From positions 62,001 to 126,000 of the forward strand of contig NZ_JADJNN010000016.1 of the NCBI RefSeq assembly GCF_016714285.1: a DNA stretch of 64,000 bases, in the 5' to 3' direction. Origin of the DNA: Nannocystis sp. (GTDB lineage Bacteria; Myxococcota_A; Polyangia; Nannocystales; Nannocystaceae). The notes under the pieces were generated by a model. That model saw nothing but the letters and a program-made list of their open reading frames with translations, did no database searches and was not told where the DNA came from. This document shows positions 35,755 to 44,679 of the stretch, one piece after another; the stretch's first letter is position 1; each line of letters starts with the position of its first letter. Position numbers and translations under genes: made by a program.

Positions 35755-36960
35755 ATGCTGAAGAAGGCGCGCAGGACAGCGATCGTGATGGTGCTGGCTG
35801 GCAGCTCGGCGGGCGGCTGCGGCGACGACGGTGCACGAGGCGACACGACGAGTCCGTCCGGGACCGCGACGACTGGCGCGAGTGTCGGGGGCACGAGCGG
35901 AGGCGGCCCCGGTGAGACCGGCACACCCACCACGGCGCCGACGGGCGAGACCGGCGTGGCGGCGACGGGTGACACGAGCACCGGCGAGGCGTTGACGGGC
36001 AGCGCGGGCAGCACGGGCAGCACGGGCGAGCCGGCGAGCACGGGGGACGCGACGACCGGGGGTTCGTGCCTGGACATCCTGCCGATGCCGGTCGGACCGG
36101 AGGCGGTGCTCGCCGACGAGTACAAGCCGTACTATCAGGCCTACGATCTCGGGGCCGTGCCGAAGCAAGGCGGGGGGGTGCTGCCGCGGCTGGGGGGGCT
36201 GGTGATCGCGCCGGACGACCCGCTCCTGGCCTACGTGATCGGGCCCTCGGAGGTGCCGGAGGCGCAGCTGCATAGCATCGTGCTCGAGCGGGGGCCGTGC
36301 GGGCACATCATCGGGTTCAAGGGCGAGGCGCAGCCGGTGTTGATGGCGCCGTACCTCGACCTGATGGTGAACGGGCCCAAGGGCATCGTCTTCGTGTCGC
36401 ACTATCCGACGGCGGAGCTCTCGCAGTACGTCCCTGGCCAGGTGGCGCTGGCGAGCACGATCGACCTCGCCGGGCTGGGAATGGAGGCGATCCACAGCCC
36501 CGGCGGGATCAACTTTGTGCCGCCTGGTTATCCGGAGGCCGGGCAGCTGCGGATCGCGGGCTTCAACATCAATCACAACGGTACCAGCGGGTGGTACCGC
36601 GCGACGATCGAATTCACGGACCCCGCCTATGCGATCACCAAGCTGAGCAAGACCGTCGATATCCCGAACGGCCCCGGCGGGTTTGCGTACATCCCGATCG
36701 GCTCGCCGCTGTTCCCGGAGCAGCGGATCATCATGACCGAGTGGGACTCGGTTCCGCAGGCGGTATCGTCGTTCGCCGTCGATGCCGCGGGTGACCCGAT
36801 CCCGGCCACGCGCAAGGGCTTCTTCACCAGCTTCGTCAAGCCGTGGGGCTCGTACTTCGAGCCGGAGACCGGCGATTACATCTTCCTGCAATGGGAGAAC
36901 CAGCCGGACCACGTCTATATCGTGCAGGGCTTCGTGCCGCCGCCGCCGCTGCCGGGCTAA
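35755..36960 (+). CDS. Tethered lipoprotein, cargo between repeats A and B
   Basis: 401 residues from ATG 35755. Signal peptide with a Gly/Ser-rich lipobox (SSAGGC), then a tether of about 75 residues of Gly/Ser/Thr (TGETGVAATGDTSTGEALTG). The outer domain is beta-rich (LVIAPDDPLLAYVIGPSEVP, AGQLRIAGFNINHNGTSGWY, DYIFLQWENQPDHVYIVQGF) and without recognised family. Transcribed opposite to the surrounding polysaccharide operon, it is flanked by copies A and B of the operon's junction repeat. It therefore looks inserted. Confidence 0.8.
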   Translation: MLKKARRTAIVMVLAGSSAGGCGDDGARGDTTSPSGTATTGASVGGTSGGGPGETGTPTTAPTGETGVAATGDTSTGEALTGSAGSTGSTGEPASTGDATTGGSCLDILPMPVGPEAVLADEYKPYYQAYDLGAVPKQGGGVLPRLGGLVIAPDDPLLAYVIGPSEVPEAQLHSIVLERGPCGHIIGFKGEAQPVLMAPYLDLMVNGPKGIVFVSHYPTAELSQYVPGQVALASTIDLAGLGMEAIHSPGGINFVPPGYPEAGQLRIAGFNINHNGTSGWYRATIEFTDPAYAITKLSKTVDIPNGPGGFAYIPIGSPLFPEQRIIMTEWDSVPQAVSSFAVDAAGDPIPATRKGFFTSFVKPWGSYFEPETGDYIFLQWENQPDHVYIVQGFVPPPPLPG

Positions 36961-36987
36961 GAGGGCCCGGTCGGGGCGTCGTCGTCG

Positions 36988-37135
36988 CTATCGGTGGACT
37001 TGGCGGGCTCGGGCATCGCGGGCCTCCAGGGCGTCGTGGAGCGCACCGTAACACCGCACCATCGGGCCCAGCGAGAATTCGCGGGCCGCGAGGGTGGCGG
37101 CGGCGGCGGAGGCGGAGCGCAGCGCCGCGTCGGCG
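36988..37135. repeat. Junction repeat copy B
   Basis: Aligns without gaps to copy C (39928-40075) over 148 bp with 8 mismatches by eye. On the minus strand it encodes AAREFSLGPMVRCYGALHDA and LEARDARARQVHR, stop; the second frame gives MPEPAKSTDSDDD, a truncated methyltransferase start. It lacks the rest of the glycosyltransferase. Confidence 0.85.
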
Positions 37136-37222
37136 AACCTGGGGGCTCGCCGAGAAGACTCTTGGTCATGCGGCGAATAAAATGCCGTGTCGCTTCTCGT
37201 CCACGGGAGTAGGGTCCCGACC

Positions 37223-39778
37223 ATGGACGGACTGACGACCAGCGAAGCCGCCGCGAGGCTCGTCCGGGACGGCCCCAACGCCTTGCCGACGGCGGGACCG
37301 CGATCGACCTGGGCCATCCTGCTCGACGTGGTGCGCGAGCCGATGTTCCTGCTGCTGCTCGCCTGTGGTGGTTTGTATATCGTCCTCGGTGACATCCGTG
37401 ACGCGCTGATGCTGGTGGGTTTTGTCGTGGTGGTGATCGTCATCACCCTGTTCCAGCAGCGTCGCACCGAGCGGGCGCTCGAGGCCCTCCGCGACCTGTC
37501 GAGCCCGCGCGCGCTGGTGGTCCGCGACGGTGTCCGCACGCGAATCGCCGGACATGACGTGGTGCCGGGCGATCTGCTGGTCATCGCCGAGGGCGACCGC
37601 GTGGCGGCCGACGCGGTGCTCCTGACGGGCAGCAACGTGGCGGTCGACGAGTCGCTGCTGACAGGCGAGTCGGTGCCGGTCGGCAAGCAGCCCGTCGCCG
37701 CCGGTACGCCCGTGCCGAGCGTGATGGGCGCGGCCGGAGGCGACGGGTCGTCCCACCTGTTCTCCGGGACGCTGATGGTCGGTGGCGCCGGGCTGGCGCG
37801 GGTGCTCGGGACCGGCGCCTCGACGGCGCTGGGGCGGATCGGCGCGGCGCTGGCCAGGGTCGTCGAAGAGCCGACGCGGATTCAGAAGGAGACCTCGAAG
37901 GTGGTGCGTCGTCTGGCAATGGTCGGCCTGGCGTGTGCGGCCTTCGTCGCCGTGGCCTATGCGCTGACCCATGAAGGCGACTGGCTGCACGGGCTGCTGG
38001 CCGGGTTGACGCTGGCGATGGCGATCCTGCCGGAGGAGCTGCCAGTGATGCTCGTGATCTTCCTCGGCCTCGGAGCCTGGCGGCTCGCGCAGCAGAAGGT
38101 GCTGACGCGCCGCGTGCCCGCGATCGAGACCCTGGGGGCGGCGACGGTGCTGTGTGTCGACAAGACCGGCACCTTGACCGAAAATCGGATGGCGCTGGCG
38201 GTCCTGGCGGTCGACGGCGAATCCACCGACCTGCGCGGCCAGCCTGGCGCCGCGCTTCCGGAGGCCTTTCATGCGCTCGTCGAATTCGCCGCATTGGCGA
38301 GCCACCGCGAGCCCTTCGACCCGATGGAGAGGGCGATCCGCGAGACCTTACAACGCTTGCTCGCCAGCACCGAACACGTGCATCCCGAATGGGAGCTGGT
38401 CGACGAGTATCCGCTCTCGCCGGAACTGCTGGCGATGTCCCGGGTCTGGCGCTCGGCCGATGCGCGCAGCTACGTGATCGCGGCCAAGGGCGCGCCGGAG
38501 GCGATCGTCGAGCTGTGTCATCTGCCGGCCGAGCAGGCCGAGGCGATCGCGGCCCGGGTCATCGCGCTCGCCGAGGGGGGCTTGCGGGTCCTCGGCGTGG
38601 CGAGGGCGGTGGCCCTTGTGGCGCCGCTGCCCGATCACCAGCACGCCTTTGAGTTCGAGTATCTCGGCCTGCTCGGGCTCGCCGACCCGGTGCGTCCGGC
38701 GGTGCCCGGGGCGCTCGCCGAGAGCCACGCCGCGGGCGTGCGCACGCTGATGATCACCGGCGACCATCCGGCGACCGCCATGGCCATCGCGCGCCAGATC
38801 GGGCTCGACACGTCGGCGGGTCATATGACGGGCCTGGACCTCGAGGCGCTGTCGCCCGAGGCGCTCGGCGCCCGGTTGCGGACCGTGAATGTGTTTTGCC
38901 GCGTCAACCCGGACCACAAGCTACGGCTGGTGGAGGCGCTCAAGGCCAATGGTGAGATCACCGCGATGACCGGCGATGGGGTCAACGACGCGCCGGCGCT
39001 CAAGGCGGCGCATATCGGCATCGCTATGGGCGGTCGCGGCACCGACGTCGCCCGCGAGTCGGCGAGCCTGGTGCTGCTCGATGACGACTTCACGTCGATC
39101 GTCCACGCGATCCGCCTCGGCCGCCGGATCTTCGACAATCTCAAGAAGGCGATCGGGTTCACCCTCGCGGTCCACGTCCCGATCGTGGGGCTGTCGATCA
39201 TGCCGGTGCTGTTCGGCTGGCCGCTGGTGCTCCAGCCGGTCCACATCCTGTTCCTTCAGCTCGTCATCGACCCGACCTGCTCGATCGTCTTCGAGGTCGA
39301 GCAGGAGGACGCTGACACGATGACCCGCCCGCCGCGGCCGCTCACCGCGAGGTTGTTCGACGCCGATACGCTGTGGGTCGGTCTGCTGCAGGGGGTGCTC
39401 GTCACGGGCCTGGTCACGGCGGCGAGCCGCCTCGGCGCGGAGGATCCCGATACGGCGCGCGCGCTGGCGTTTGTGTCGCTGGTGCTCGCCTCGCTGGCGC
39501 TCATCGCCGCCAATCGCTCGCGCACGCGGACGGCGTGGGCGATGCTGAGGACGCGCAATGCGGCGCTGGGATGGATCGCGGGCGGGACGATAGGGCTGCT
39601 CGGAGGGCTCATGGCGATCCCGGCGCTGCGATCGATCTTCGGGTTCGGGGCGCTCACGCCAGGGCAGTTCGCGCTCGCCCTCGGCGTCGCCGCGGGCAGC
39701 CTGGTGGGCTGTGAGATCGTGAAGCGGCTGGTGCCCGTGCGCGGCGTCCCGCGGCCGCGGGCCCGGAGGCTGGCCTGA
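37223..39778 (+). CDS. P-type cation ATPase, cargo between repeats B and C
   Basis: 851 residues from ATG 37223. It has all catalytic motifs of P-type ATPases: TGES (147-150, actuator), DKTGTLTE (Asp 313 is phosphorylated), KGAPEAIVE (ATP site, near 422), TGDGVNDAPALK (583-594). In the transport helix it has PEELP (270-274) where calcium and heavy-metal pumps have PEGLP or CPC, and M6 reads LVIDPTCSIVFEVEQED. There is no N-terminal metal-binding domain. It belongs to the P2-like bacterial ATPases of unknown ion. Located opposite to the surrounding operon, flanked by direct repeats. Confidence 0.85.
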   Translation: MDGLTTSEAAARLVRDGPNALPTAGPRSTWAILLDVVREPMFLLLLACGGLYIVLGDIRDALMLVGFVVVVIVITLFQQRRTERALEALRDLSSPRALVVRDGVRTRIAGHDVVPGDLLVIAEGDRVAADAVLLTGSNVAVDESLLTGESVPVGKQPVAAGTPVPSVMGAAGGDGSSHLFSGTLMVGGAGLARVLGTGASTALGRIGAALARVVEEPTRIQKETSKVVRRLAMVGLACAAFVAVAYALTHEGDWLHGLLAGLTLAMAILPEELPVMLVIFLGLGAWRLAQQKVLTRRVPAIETLGAATVLCVDKTGTLTENRMALAVLAVDGESTDLRGQPGAALPEAFHALVEFAALASHREPFDPMERAIRETLQRLLASTEHVHPEWELVDEYPLSPELLAMSRVWRSADARSYVIAAKGAPEAIVELCHLPAEQAEAIAARVIALAEGGLRVLGVARAVALVAPLPDHQHAFEFEYLGLLGLADPVRPAVPGALAESHAAGVRTLMITGDHPATAMAIARQIGLDTSAGHMTGLDLEALSPEALGARLRTVNVFCRVNPDHKLRLVEALKANGEITAMTGDGVNDAPALKAAHIGIAMGGRGTDVARESASLVLLDDDFTSIVHAIRLGRRIFDNLKKAIGFTLAVHVPIVGLSIMPVLFGWPLVLQPVHILFLQLVIDPTCSIVFEVEQEDADTMTRPPRPLTARLFDADTLWVGLLQGVLVTGLVTAASRLGAEDPDTARALAFVSLVLASLALIAANRSRTRTAWAMLRTRNAALGWIAGGTIGLLGGLMAIPALRSIFGFGALTPGQFALALGVAAGSLVGCEIVKRLVPVRGVPRPRARRLA

Positions 39779-39927
39779 GCCCGATAAACACGAAAGATAC
39801 CAAGACTCTCAGTTTCGCATGTCGAGAATGGATCGACGTACTTGAAATCTGCGTCACAAAATCGCCAAACCACGGGTGGCTGCCTTCGATCTCGAGGGTG
39901 ATGCGCTTCGATTCGTCGTCGTCGCGG
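39779..39927. other. Lower-GC spacer between ATPase and repeat C
   Basis: About 150 nt with lower GC than the flanks and no gene. A minus-strand frame begins MPEPAKSTDSRDDDESKRIT inside repeat C and runs on as a truncated methyltransferase start fused to unrelated sequence. Confidence 0.4.
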
Positions 39928-40075
39928 CTATCGGTGGACTTGGCTGGCTCGGGCATCGCGCGCCTCCAGGGCGTCGTGGAGCGCACCGTAACACCGCACC
40001 ATCGGGCCCAGCGAGAATTCGCGGGTGGCGAGGGTGGCCGCGTCGGCCGAGGCGCAGCGCAGCGCCGCGTCGGCG
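39928..40075. repeat. Junction repeat copy C, in place at the end of the glycosyltransferase
   Basis: This copy is the genuine 3' end of the glycosyltransferase gene. It includes its stop (TAG at 39928-39930) and the ATG (39954-39956) of the methyltransferase that originally followed with a 29-nt overlap. Copies A and B carry the same junction, so the ancestral order was glycosyltransferase, then methyltransferase. Confidence 0.85.
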
Positions 40076-41073
40076 CGGCATAGCGCGAGGGCGGCTCGCG
40101 CGAAGGCTTCGGGCTCGGCGGGCGCGGCCTGGCCGGGGTGGAGCTGGTGGTGCGCGCCGACGCGGAAGAGCTCGCGCACGGGGTCGGCGTCGACGGCGAG
40201 GACGGGCACGCCGCGGGCGATGCCCTCGAGCAGGACCAGCGGGAGGTCGACCTTGCGGCGCACGTGGTCGGCGGCGTAGAGCTGCAGCGATGCGCCGCGC
40301 AGGAGGGCGTCCATGTCGGGGACCTCGCCGCGGAGGGCGACGCGGCCGCGGGCGAGCGGGCCCTCGAGCTCGCGCTCGATGTGCGCGCGGGCCTCGCGAT
40401 CGCCGTCGGCCTTGGGACGGCAGGCGATCGTGAGGGTCCAGGCAGACAGGGCGGGCTCGGCGAGGGCGCGGCCGACGGCGATGAGGCGCCCGGCGACGTC
40501 GAGGTCGAGGTCGCCGGCGTAGAGCAGCGAGCGGCGCGCGGCGACCTGGGCGGGCGGGTCGACGGGGACGGTGGCGACGGCGGGGTAGATGCGGTGGATC
40601 TTGGTTTCGGGGACGCCGGCGGCGACGAGGCGGCGCGCGGTGTGATCGGAGAGCACGACGATCGCGTCGAGCGGGCGCAGCAGGGCGGTCCAGGCCTCGC
40701 AGCCGTGGGCCGACATGAGGCTCTGCACGAGTAAGCGGCGCGGCTGGAGGCGGCGCAGCGAGGCGACGGCGCGCGAGGTGACCGGGTTCGGGGTGAAGCA
40801 GAGGTGGACGGGGAGCTCGCGGCGCGCCGGGTGGAGCATCGCCGCGAGCACGCGCAGCTTGGCGAGCAGGCCGGGGCTGTAGCCCATCGGCGCGTGGTCG
40901 AGGACACGGTCGCCGGGGCGCAGCGGGTGCGCGGGGTCGCCGAGGTAGACGAGCGGGCGATCGCTCGGGGTGTGGGTGATGAGGTCGCGGATGAGCACGG
41001 TGGAGCCGTCGCGGAAGGGCGGGCGCAGCGGCTTGGAGACGATGAACCAGGGGGCGGGCATGACGGCGATCAC
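39928..41073 (-). CDS. Glycosyltransferase (GT-B type), polysaccharide operon
   Basis: 381 residues. GTG start (41071-41073) overlaps the flippase stop by 4 nt; ATG 41061 is the next in-frame start. GT-B layout: IVSKPLRPPFRDGSTVLIRD at the N-terminus, a central linker, and SLLYAGDLDLDVAGRLIAVG with VPDMDALLRGASLQLYAADH and VDLPLVLLEGIARGVPVLAV, the family-4-like donor region with the conserved Glu. Acts on the cytoplasmic face in assembly of a cell-surface polysaccharide exported by the neighbouring flippase. Confidence 0.8.
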   Translation of the reverse strand: MIAVMPAPWFIVSKPLRPPFRDGSTVLIRDLITHTPSDRPLVYLGDPAHPLRPGDRVLDHAPMGYSPGLLAKLRVLAAMLHPARRELPVHLCFTPNPVTSRAVASLRRLQPRRLLVQSLMSAHGCEAWTALLRPLDAIVVLSDHTARRLVAAGVPETKIHRIYPAVATVPVDPPAQVAARRSLLYAGDLDLDVAGRLIAVGRALAEPALSAWTLTIACRPKADGDREARAHIERELEGPLARGRVALRGEVPDMDALLRGASLQLYAADHVRRKVDLPLVLLEGIARGVPVLAVDADPVRELFRVGAHHQLHPGQAAPAEPEAFARAALALCRADAALRCASADAATLATREFSLGPMVRCYGALHDALEARDARASQVHR

Positions 41074-42578
41074 GGCGCGTTGGCGCCGGGTTGTGCCTCC
41101 CCGGCGGGGCGCTTGCGGAGGGCGCGGACCTCGACGAGGTTGAGGGCCTTCGTGGCGACGACGACGGCGATGAAGACCAGCGCGAGGGCGGCGAGCTTGA
41201 CGAGGATCATGAGCTTGCCGGCGGGCATCCAGGCGCGGGCGGCGAGCTCGACGCAGACCGCGGCGGCGGCGACCTTGAGGAAGAACAGCAGGGGGACGCG
41301 GGCGGCGAAGCTGCGGGTGAGGGCGAGGAGGCTGACGAGGCCGGCGAGGGCGCCGGCGGAGGCGACCGCGATCGCGGCCCCGGCGGTGAAGCGGCCGGGG
41401 ACGAGCGCGAGGCCGAGGCCGGCGACGGTGATCAGCGGGACGGCGATCAGGGCGACGGCGACCCGCGTACGCTGCACGGAGTTGAAGATCCAGGCGGCGG
41501 TGATGGTGAGGGAGTAGCCGGACATGCCCCATACGAGCAGGCGCAGCTCGTCGGCGGCGGAGGCGTAGGCGGCGGGGAACAGCAGGCGCTGGACCTCGGG
41601 CGCCGCGCTGGCGCCGACGCTGCTCATGAAGGCGAGCAGGAGCACGCAGACGCGGGCGGTGGCGCCGACGTAGCGGCTGATCTCGGCGTGGTCGCGGCCG
41701 GCGTGGAGGGTCGCGATCAGCGGGAACATGACCAGGCTGACGGCGTTCATCAGGCTGTAGGGGACGCGGGCGATCAGCTGGGCGCTCGAGTAGAAGCCGA
41801 GGGCGTCGTCCTGGGCGGCGGTGATGGCGTGGCGCTTGAGGAGGAACAGGTCGAAGCCCTGGAGGACGTTGACCCCGGCGGTGAAGAGGGCGAGCACGAT
41901 CGCGAAGCTGGCCATCGGCGGCAGCGGGCCGGCGCCGGCGCCCGCACCCGCGGGGCGGGCGAGGGTGACGAACACGATCGAGAGGCCGAAGGCGAGCAAG
42001 GAGGCGAGGGTGAAGCCGCCGAGGATGAAGGTGAGACCGAGGCCGAGCGCGGCGGCGGCGATGATGAGGCCGGCCTTGGTGGCGGCCATGAAGATGTCGA
42101 GGCTGGCCTGCAGCTGGAAGCGGCGGGTGGCGTTGACGGTGCCGACGTTGACGGCGTAGACGGCGTAGATCAGCGGGATCGGTGCGACGATGCGCAGGGG
42201 ATCGGCGAGCGCGGGGTCCTGCATGAAGCGGCCGGCGATGAGGTCGGCGCCGAGGAAGAGGACAGCGGCGACCAGGCCACCGAAACCTGCGGCGACGCGG
42301 AAGCCGCGGCGACGCAGGGCGTCGTAGTTGGGACAGCCGACGCCGTACTCGGCGGACATCGGGCGGCTGACGGCGAACAGGAGGGTCTGGATCAGCACCA
42401 TGTTGGGCACGGTGATGAACTGGCTGAGGACGTTGTAGTCGCCGTAGGTGGCGGGCGAGACCAGCTGGGTGAGGTAGATCGAGACGGCGTAGCCGGCGAA
42501 CAGGAAGAAGAGCTTGGCGAAGCCGATCGAGATGCCGCCGGTGCCGAGCCCGCGCGCCTGGGTGGAGGGCGTTGCCAT
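41070..42578 (-). CDS. Wzx-like flippase (MATE/MVF superfamily)
   Basis: 502 residues, about 14 membrane segments. N-terminus reads GTGGISIGFAKLFFLFAGYA and YLTQLVSPATYGDYNVLSQF, typical of polysaccharide biosynthesis transporters. The second half again has a bundle (LDLFLLK-like FDLFLLKRHAITAAQDDALG). It would move lipid-linked oligosaccharides across the inner membrane. First gene of the operon with 4-nt overlap to the glycosyltransferase. Confidence 0.85.
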   Translation of the reverse strand: MATPSTQARGLGTGGISIGFAKLFFLFAGYAVSIYLTQLVSPATYGDYNVLSQFITVPNMVLIQTLLFAVSRPMSAEYGVGCPNYDALRRRGFRVAAGFGGLVAAVLFLGADLIAGRFMQDPALADPLRIVAPIPLIYAVYAVNVGTVNATRRFQLQASLDIFMAATKAGLIIAAAALGLGLTFILGGFTLASLLAFGLSIVFVTLARPAGAGAGAGPLPPMASFAIVLALFTAGVNVLQGFDLFLLKRHAITAAQDDALGFYSSAQLIARVPYSLMNAVSLVMFPLIATLHAGRDHAEISRYVGATARVCVLLLAFMSSVGASAAPEVQRLLFPAAYASAADELRLLVWGMSGYSLTITAAWIFNSVQRTRVAVALIAVPLITVAGLGLALVPGRFTAGAAIAVASAGALAGLVSLLALTRSFAARVPLLFFLKVAAAAVCVELAARAWMPAGKLMILVKLAALALVFIAVVVATKALNLVEVRALRKRPAGEAQPGANAP

Positions 42579-42620
42579 CGCGGCGGGACGCTAGCACGAA
42601 CAGGTGGGGCCGTAGGTGGC

Positions 42621-42686
42621 GCTCCGCGGGCTCTCAGGGCGCCGCTGTGGCCTGCGTGGGTGGCCGCTCCGCGGGCTCTCAGGGCG
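42621..42686. repeat. 21-bp direct repeat after the M61 peptidase gene
   Basis: GCTCCGCGGGCTCTCAGGGC(G) at 42621-42641 and 42666-42686. The second copy contains the stop codon of the peptidase gene, so the 3' end of the gene has been duplicated downstream. Confidence 0.7.
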
Positions 42687-44553
42687 TGGGTGTGGCGAGC
42701 CAGGCGCGGCGCAGGCCGAGGGTCTGCGGGCTGAGGGCGGCGTCCGGGGCGAGCTCGAAGTGGAAGCTGCGGTGCGGGTCGACGGCGAGGACGAGGCTGC
42801 GCAGCTCGAGGCGGCCGCCGCGGAACACGGCCAGCTCGACGCGCTCGCCGGGCGGGTGATCGCCGAGGCGGAGCTGGGCCTCGTCGCCGGTGTGGACGCG
42901 CAGGCCCGCGACCGCGACCACCTCGTCGCCGAGCATGAGGCCGGCGGCGGCGGCGGGGCTGCCGGGCTCGAGGTTCTTCACGCTGCGCTCGGGGTCGAGG
43001 ACCAGGCCGGTGTAGGGGCGCGGGCCGGCCTCGCTGGTGACGCGCACGCCGATGCGGGCGAGCAGCTCGGGCAGCGGGAGCTCGGCGGTGGCGTCGACGT
43101 GGCGGGCGAAGAAGGCGTCCATCGCCTCGCCGGCCTCGGCGCTGGCGGCCGCGACGATGTCGGCCTGGGTGATGCCCTTGCCGCGCGCCCCGTGGCTGGC
43201 CATGAGGCGGCGAAACAGGCCCGGGAGCGAGCCCTGGAGGCCGTGGCTGGCGGATCGCAGGCGCAGCTCGAGGTCGAGGCAGAGGCCGAGGTAGTGGCCC
43301 TTTTCGTAGTAGCTGATGACGGTGTTGCCGTGGCTGGGGCTGGGCTTGTAGGCCTTGATCCACGCGTCGTGGCTGAGCTCCACCAGCGGGCTGTGGTTGC
43401 GGCCGGGCTTGCGGAGGTAGGCGCTCCAGCCGGTCGCGAGGTCCTTGAGGTAGGCGTCGGGGGCGAGCAGGCCGGCGCGCAGCAGGGCCTGCTGCTCCAT
43501 GGTCTCGGTGAAGCCCTCGGAGAACCACAGCAGGCGGGTGTAGTCCTCGCCGCGGTAGTCGTAGGGGGTGAGGTCGGCGTCGCGCAGGCGCTTGGCGTTC
43601 CACAGGTGGAAGAACTCGTGGGCGGCGAGGTTGCTGACGCGGCGGTAGCCGGTGGGGTCGGAGAAGATGTCGCGAGGCACGCGCATGAGGGTGCTGCTGG
43701 CGTGCTCGAGGCCGCCGTCGCCGGTGTCGTCGGCGACGAGCATGAAGACGTAGCGGGGCAGGGGCAGGCCGCCCATCAGCTCGGCGAAGGCGCGGACGAT
43801 CTTCTGCAGGTCGGCGGCGATGCGGGCGGTGTCGGCGTTGCTGCCGGCCGGCGCGGCGAAGACCAGCTCGACGCGGGTGGAGGCGACGGTGAAGCTGCGC
43901 AGCTCGGGGGTGCCGAGGATGAAGGGGGCGTCGACCAGGGCGTGGTAGTCGGGCGCGACGAAGCTGGCGTTGCCGGCGGGAGCGGGCGCCGGATCGAGGG
44001 CGCTGTGCGCCTGCCAGCCGGCGGGGAGCGTGAGCTCGACGCGCGCGGGCCGGGCCGTCTCGCCGACCAGGTAGAGGAAGATCGAGGCGCCGTTGAGCGT
44101 GGCGTGGCGGTCGTCGACGTGGCTGGTGCGCACGCCGGGCTCGTCGGCGAAGACGCGGTAGCGGATCCGAAAGCCGCGCAGGCCGTGGTCGACCCGCCAG
44201 GTCTGCTTGTCGATCTGCTTGACGGGCAGCGGGCGGCCTTGCAGATCCTCGGCGCGCAGGCCGTCGACGTGGCGGGCGTGGTCGCGGACGAGATAGGAGC
44301 CGGGGGTCCACGCCGGCATGGCGACCTGGCTGCGCAGGCCCTTCGCGCGGGCGACGGTCATTGTGACGTGGACCCACTGCTCGGTGGGCGCGGGGATCTC
44401 GAGCGCGTAGGTGACGAGGCGGCGCGGGGCGTCGACGGTCGCGCGGGCGGGCTCGCTGGCTCCGGGGGCTCCGGGGGCCCCGCGGGTCGTGGCGGGCGGG
44501 GCCGCGGCGCAGGCGGCCAGCGCCGCGGCGAGGACGAGCGGTCGGCGGAGCAT
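42679..44553 (-). CDS. M61-family metallopeptidase with PDZ domain, lipoprotein
   Basis: 624 residues from ATG 44553. Lipobox ALAAC, N-terminal beta domain typical of M61 (YALEIPAPTEQWVHVTMTVA), then the gluzincin active site NLAAHEFFHLWNAKRL (HExxH) and the downstream Glu in WFSEGFTETME. C-terminal PDZ domain with KNLEPGSPAAAAGLMLGDEV. Family role: glycyl-type aminopeptidase acting in the periplasm. Followed by a 21-bp duplicated 3' end. Confidence 0.85.
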   Translation of the reverse strand: MLRRPLVLAAALAACAAAPPATTRGAPGAPGASEPARATVDAPRRLVTYALEIPAPTEQWVHVTMTVARAKGLRSQVAMPAWTPGSYLVRDHARHVDGLRAEDLQGRPLPVKQIDKQTWRVDHGLRGFRIRYRVFADEPGVRTSHVDDRHATLNGASIFLYLVGETARPARVELTLPAGWQAHSALDPAPAPAGNASFVAPDYHALVDAPFILGTPELRSFTVASTRVELVFAAPAGSNADTARIAADLQKIVRAFAELMGGLPLPRYVFMLVADDTGDGGLEHASSTLMRVPRDIFSDPTGYRRVSNLAAHEFFHLWNAKRLRDADLTPYDYRGEDYTRLLWFSEGFTETMEQQALLRAGLLAPDAYLKDLATGWSAYLRKPGRNHSPLVELSHDAWIKAYKPSPSHGNTVISYYEKGHYLGLCLDLELRLRSASHGLQGSLPGLFRRLMASHGARGKGITQADIVAAASAEAGEAMDAFFARHVDATAELPLPELLARIGVRVTSEAGPRPYTGLVLDPERSVKNLEPGSPAAAAGLMLGDEVVAVAGLRVHTGDEAQLRLGDHPPGERVELAVFRGGRLELRSLVLAVDPHRSFHFELAPDAALSPQTLGLRRAWLATPTP

Positions 44554-44603
44554 CGGCCGGGGAGTGTACCAGCGGGGGCCGGGACGGTGTTCCCCGGCGC
44601 AGC

Positions 44604-44672
44604 TGCGTGCCCGTGGCGCGAGGCAGTACGTCGGCTTCGCCACGCGCCCGACGAAGGTGCGTGCCCGTGGCG
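44604..44672. repeat. 15-bp direct repeat between histidine kinase and peptidase
   Basis: TGCGTGCCCGTGGCG at 44604-44618 and 44658-44672, directly downstream of the histidine kinase stop (44680). Confidence 0.5.
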
Positions 44673-44679
44673 AGGGCGG

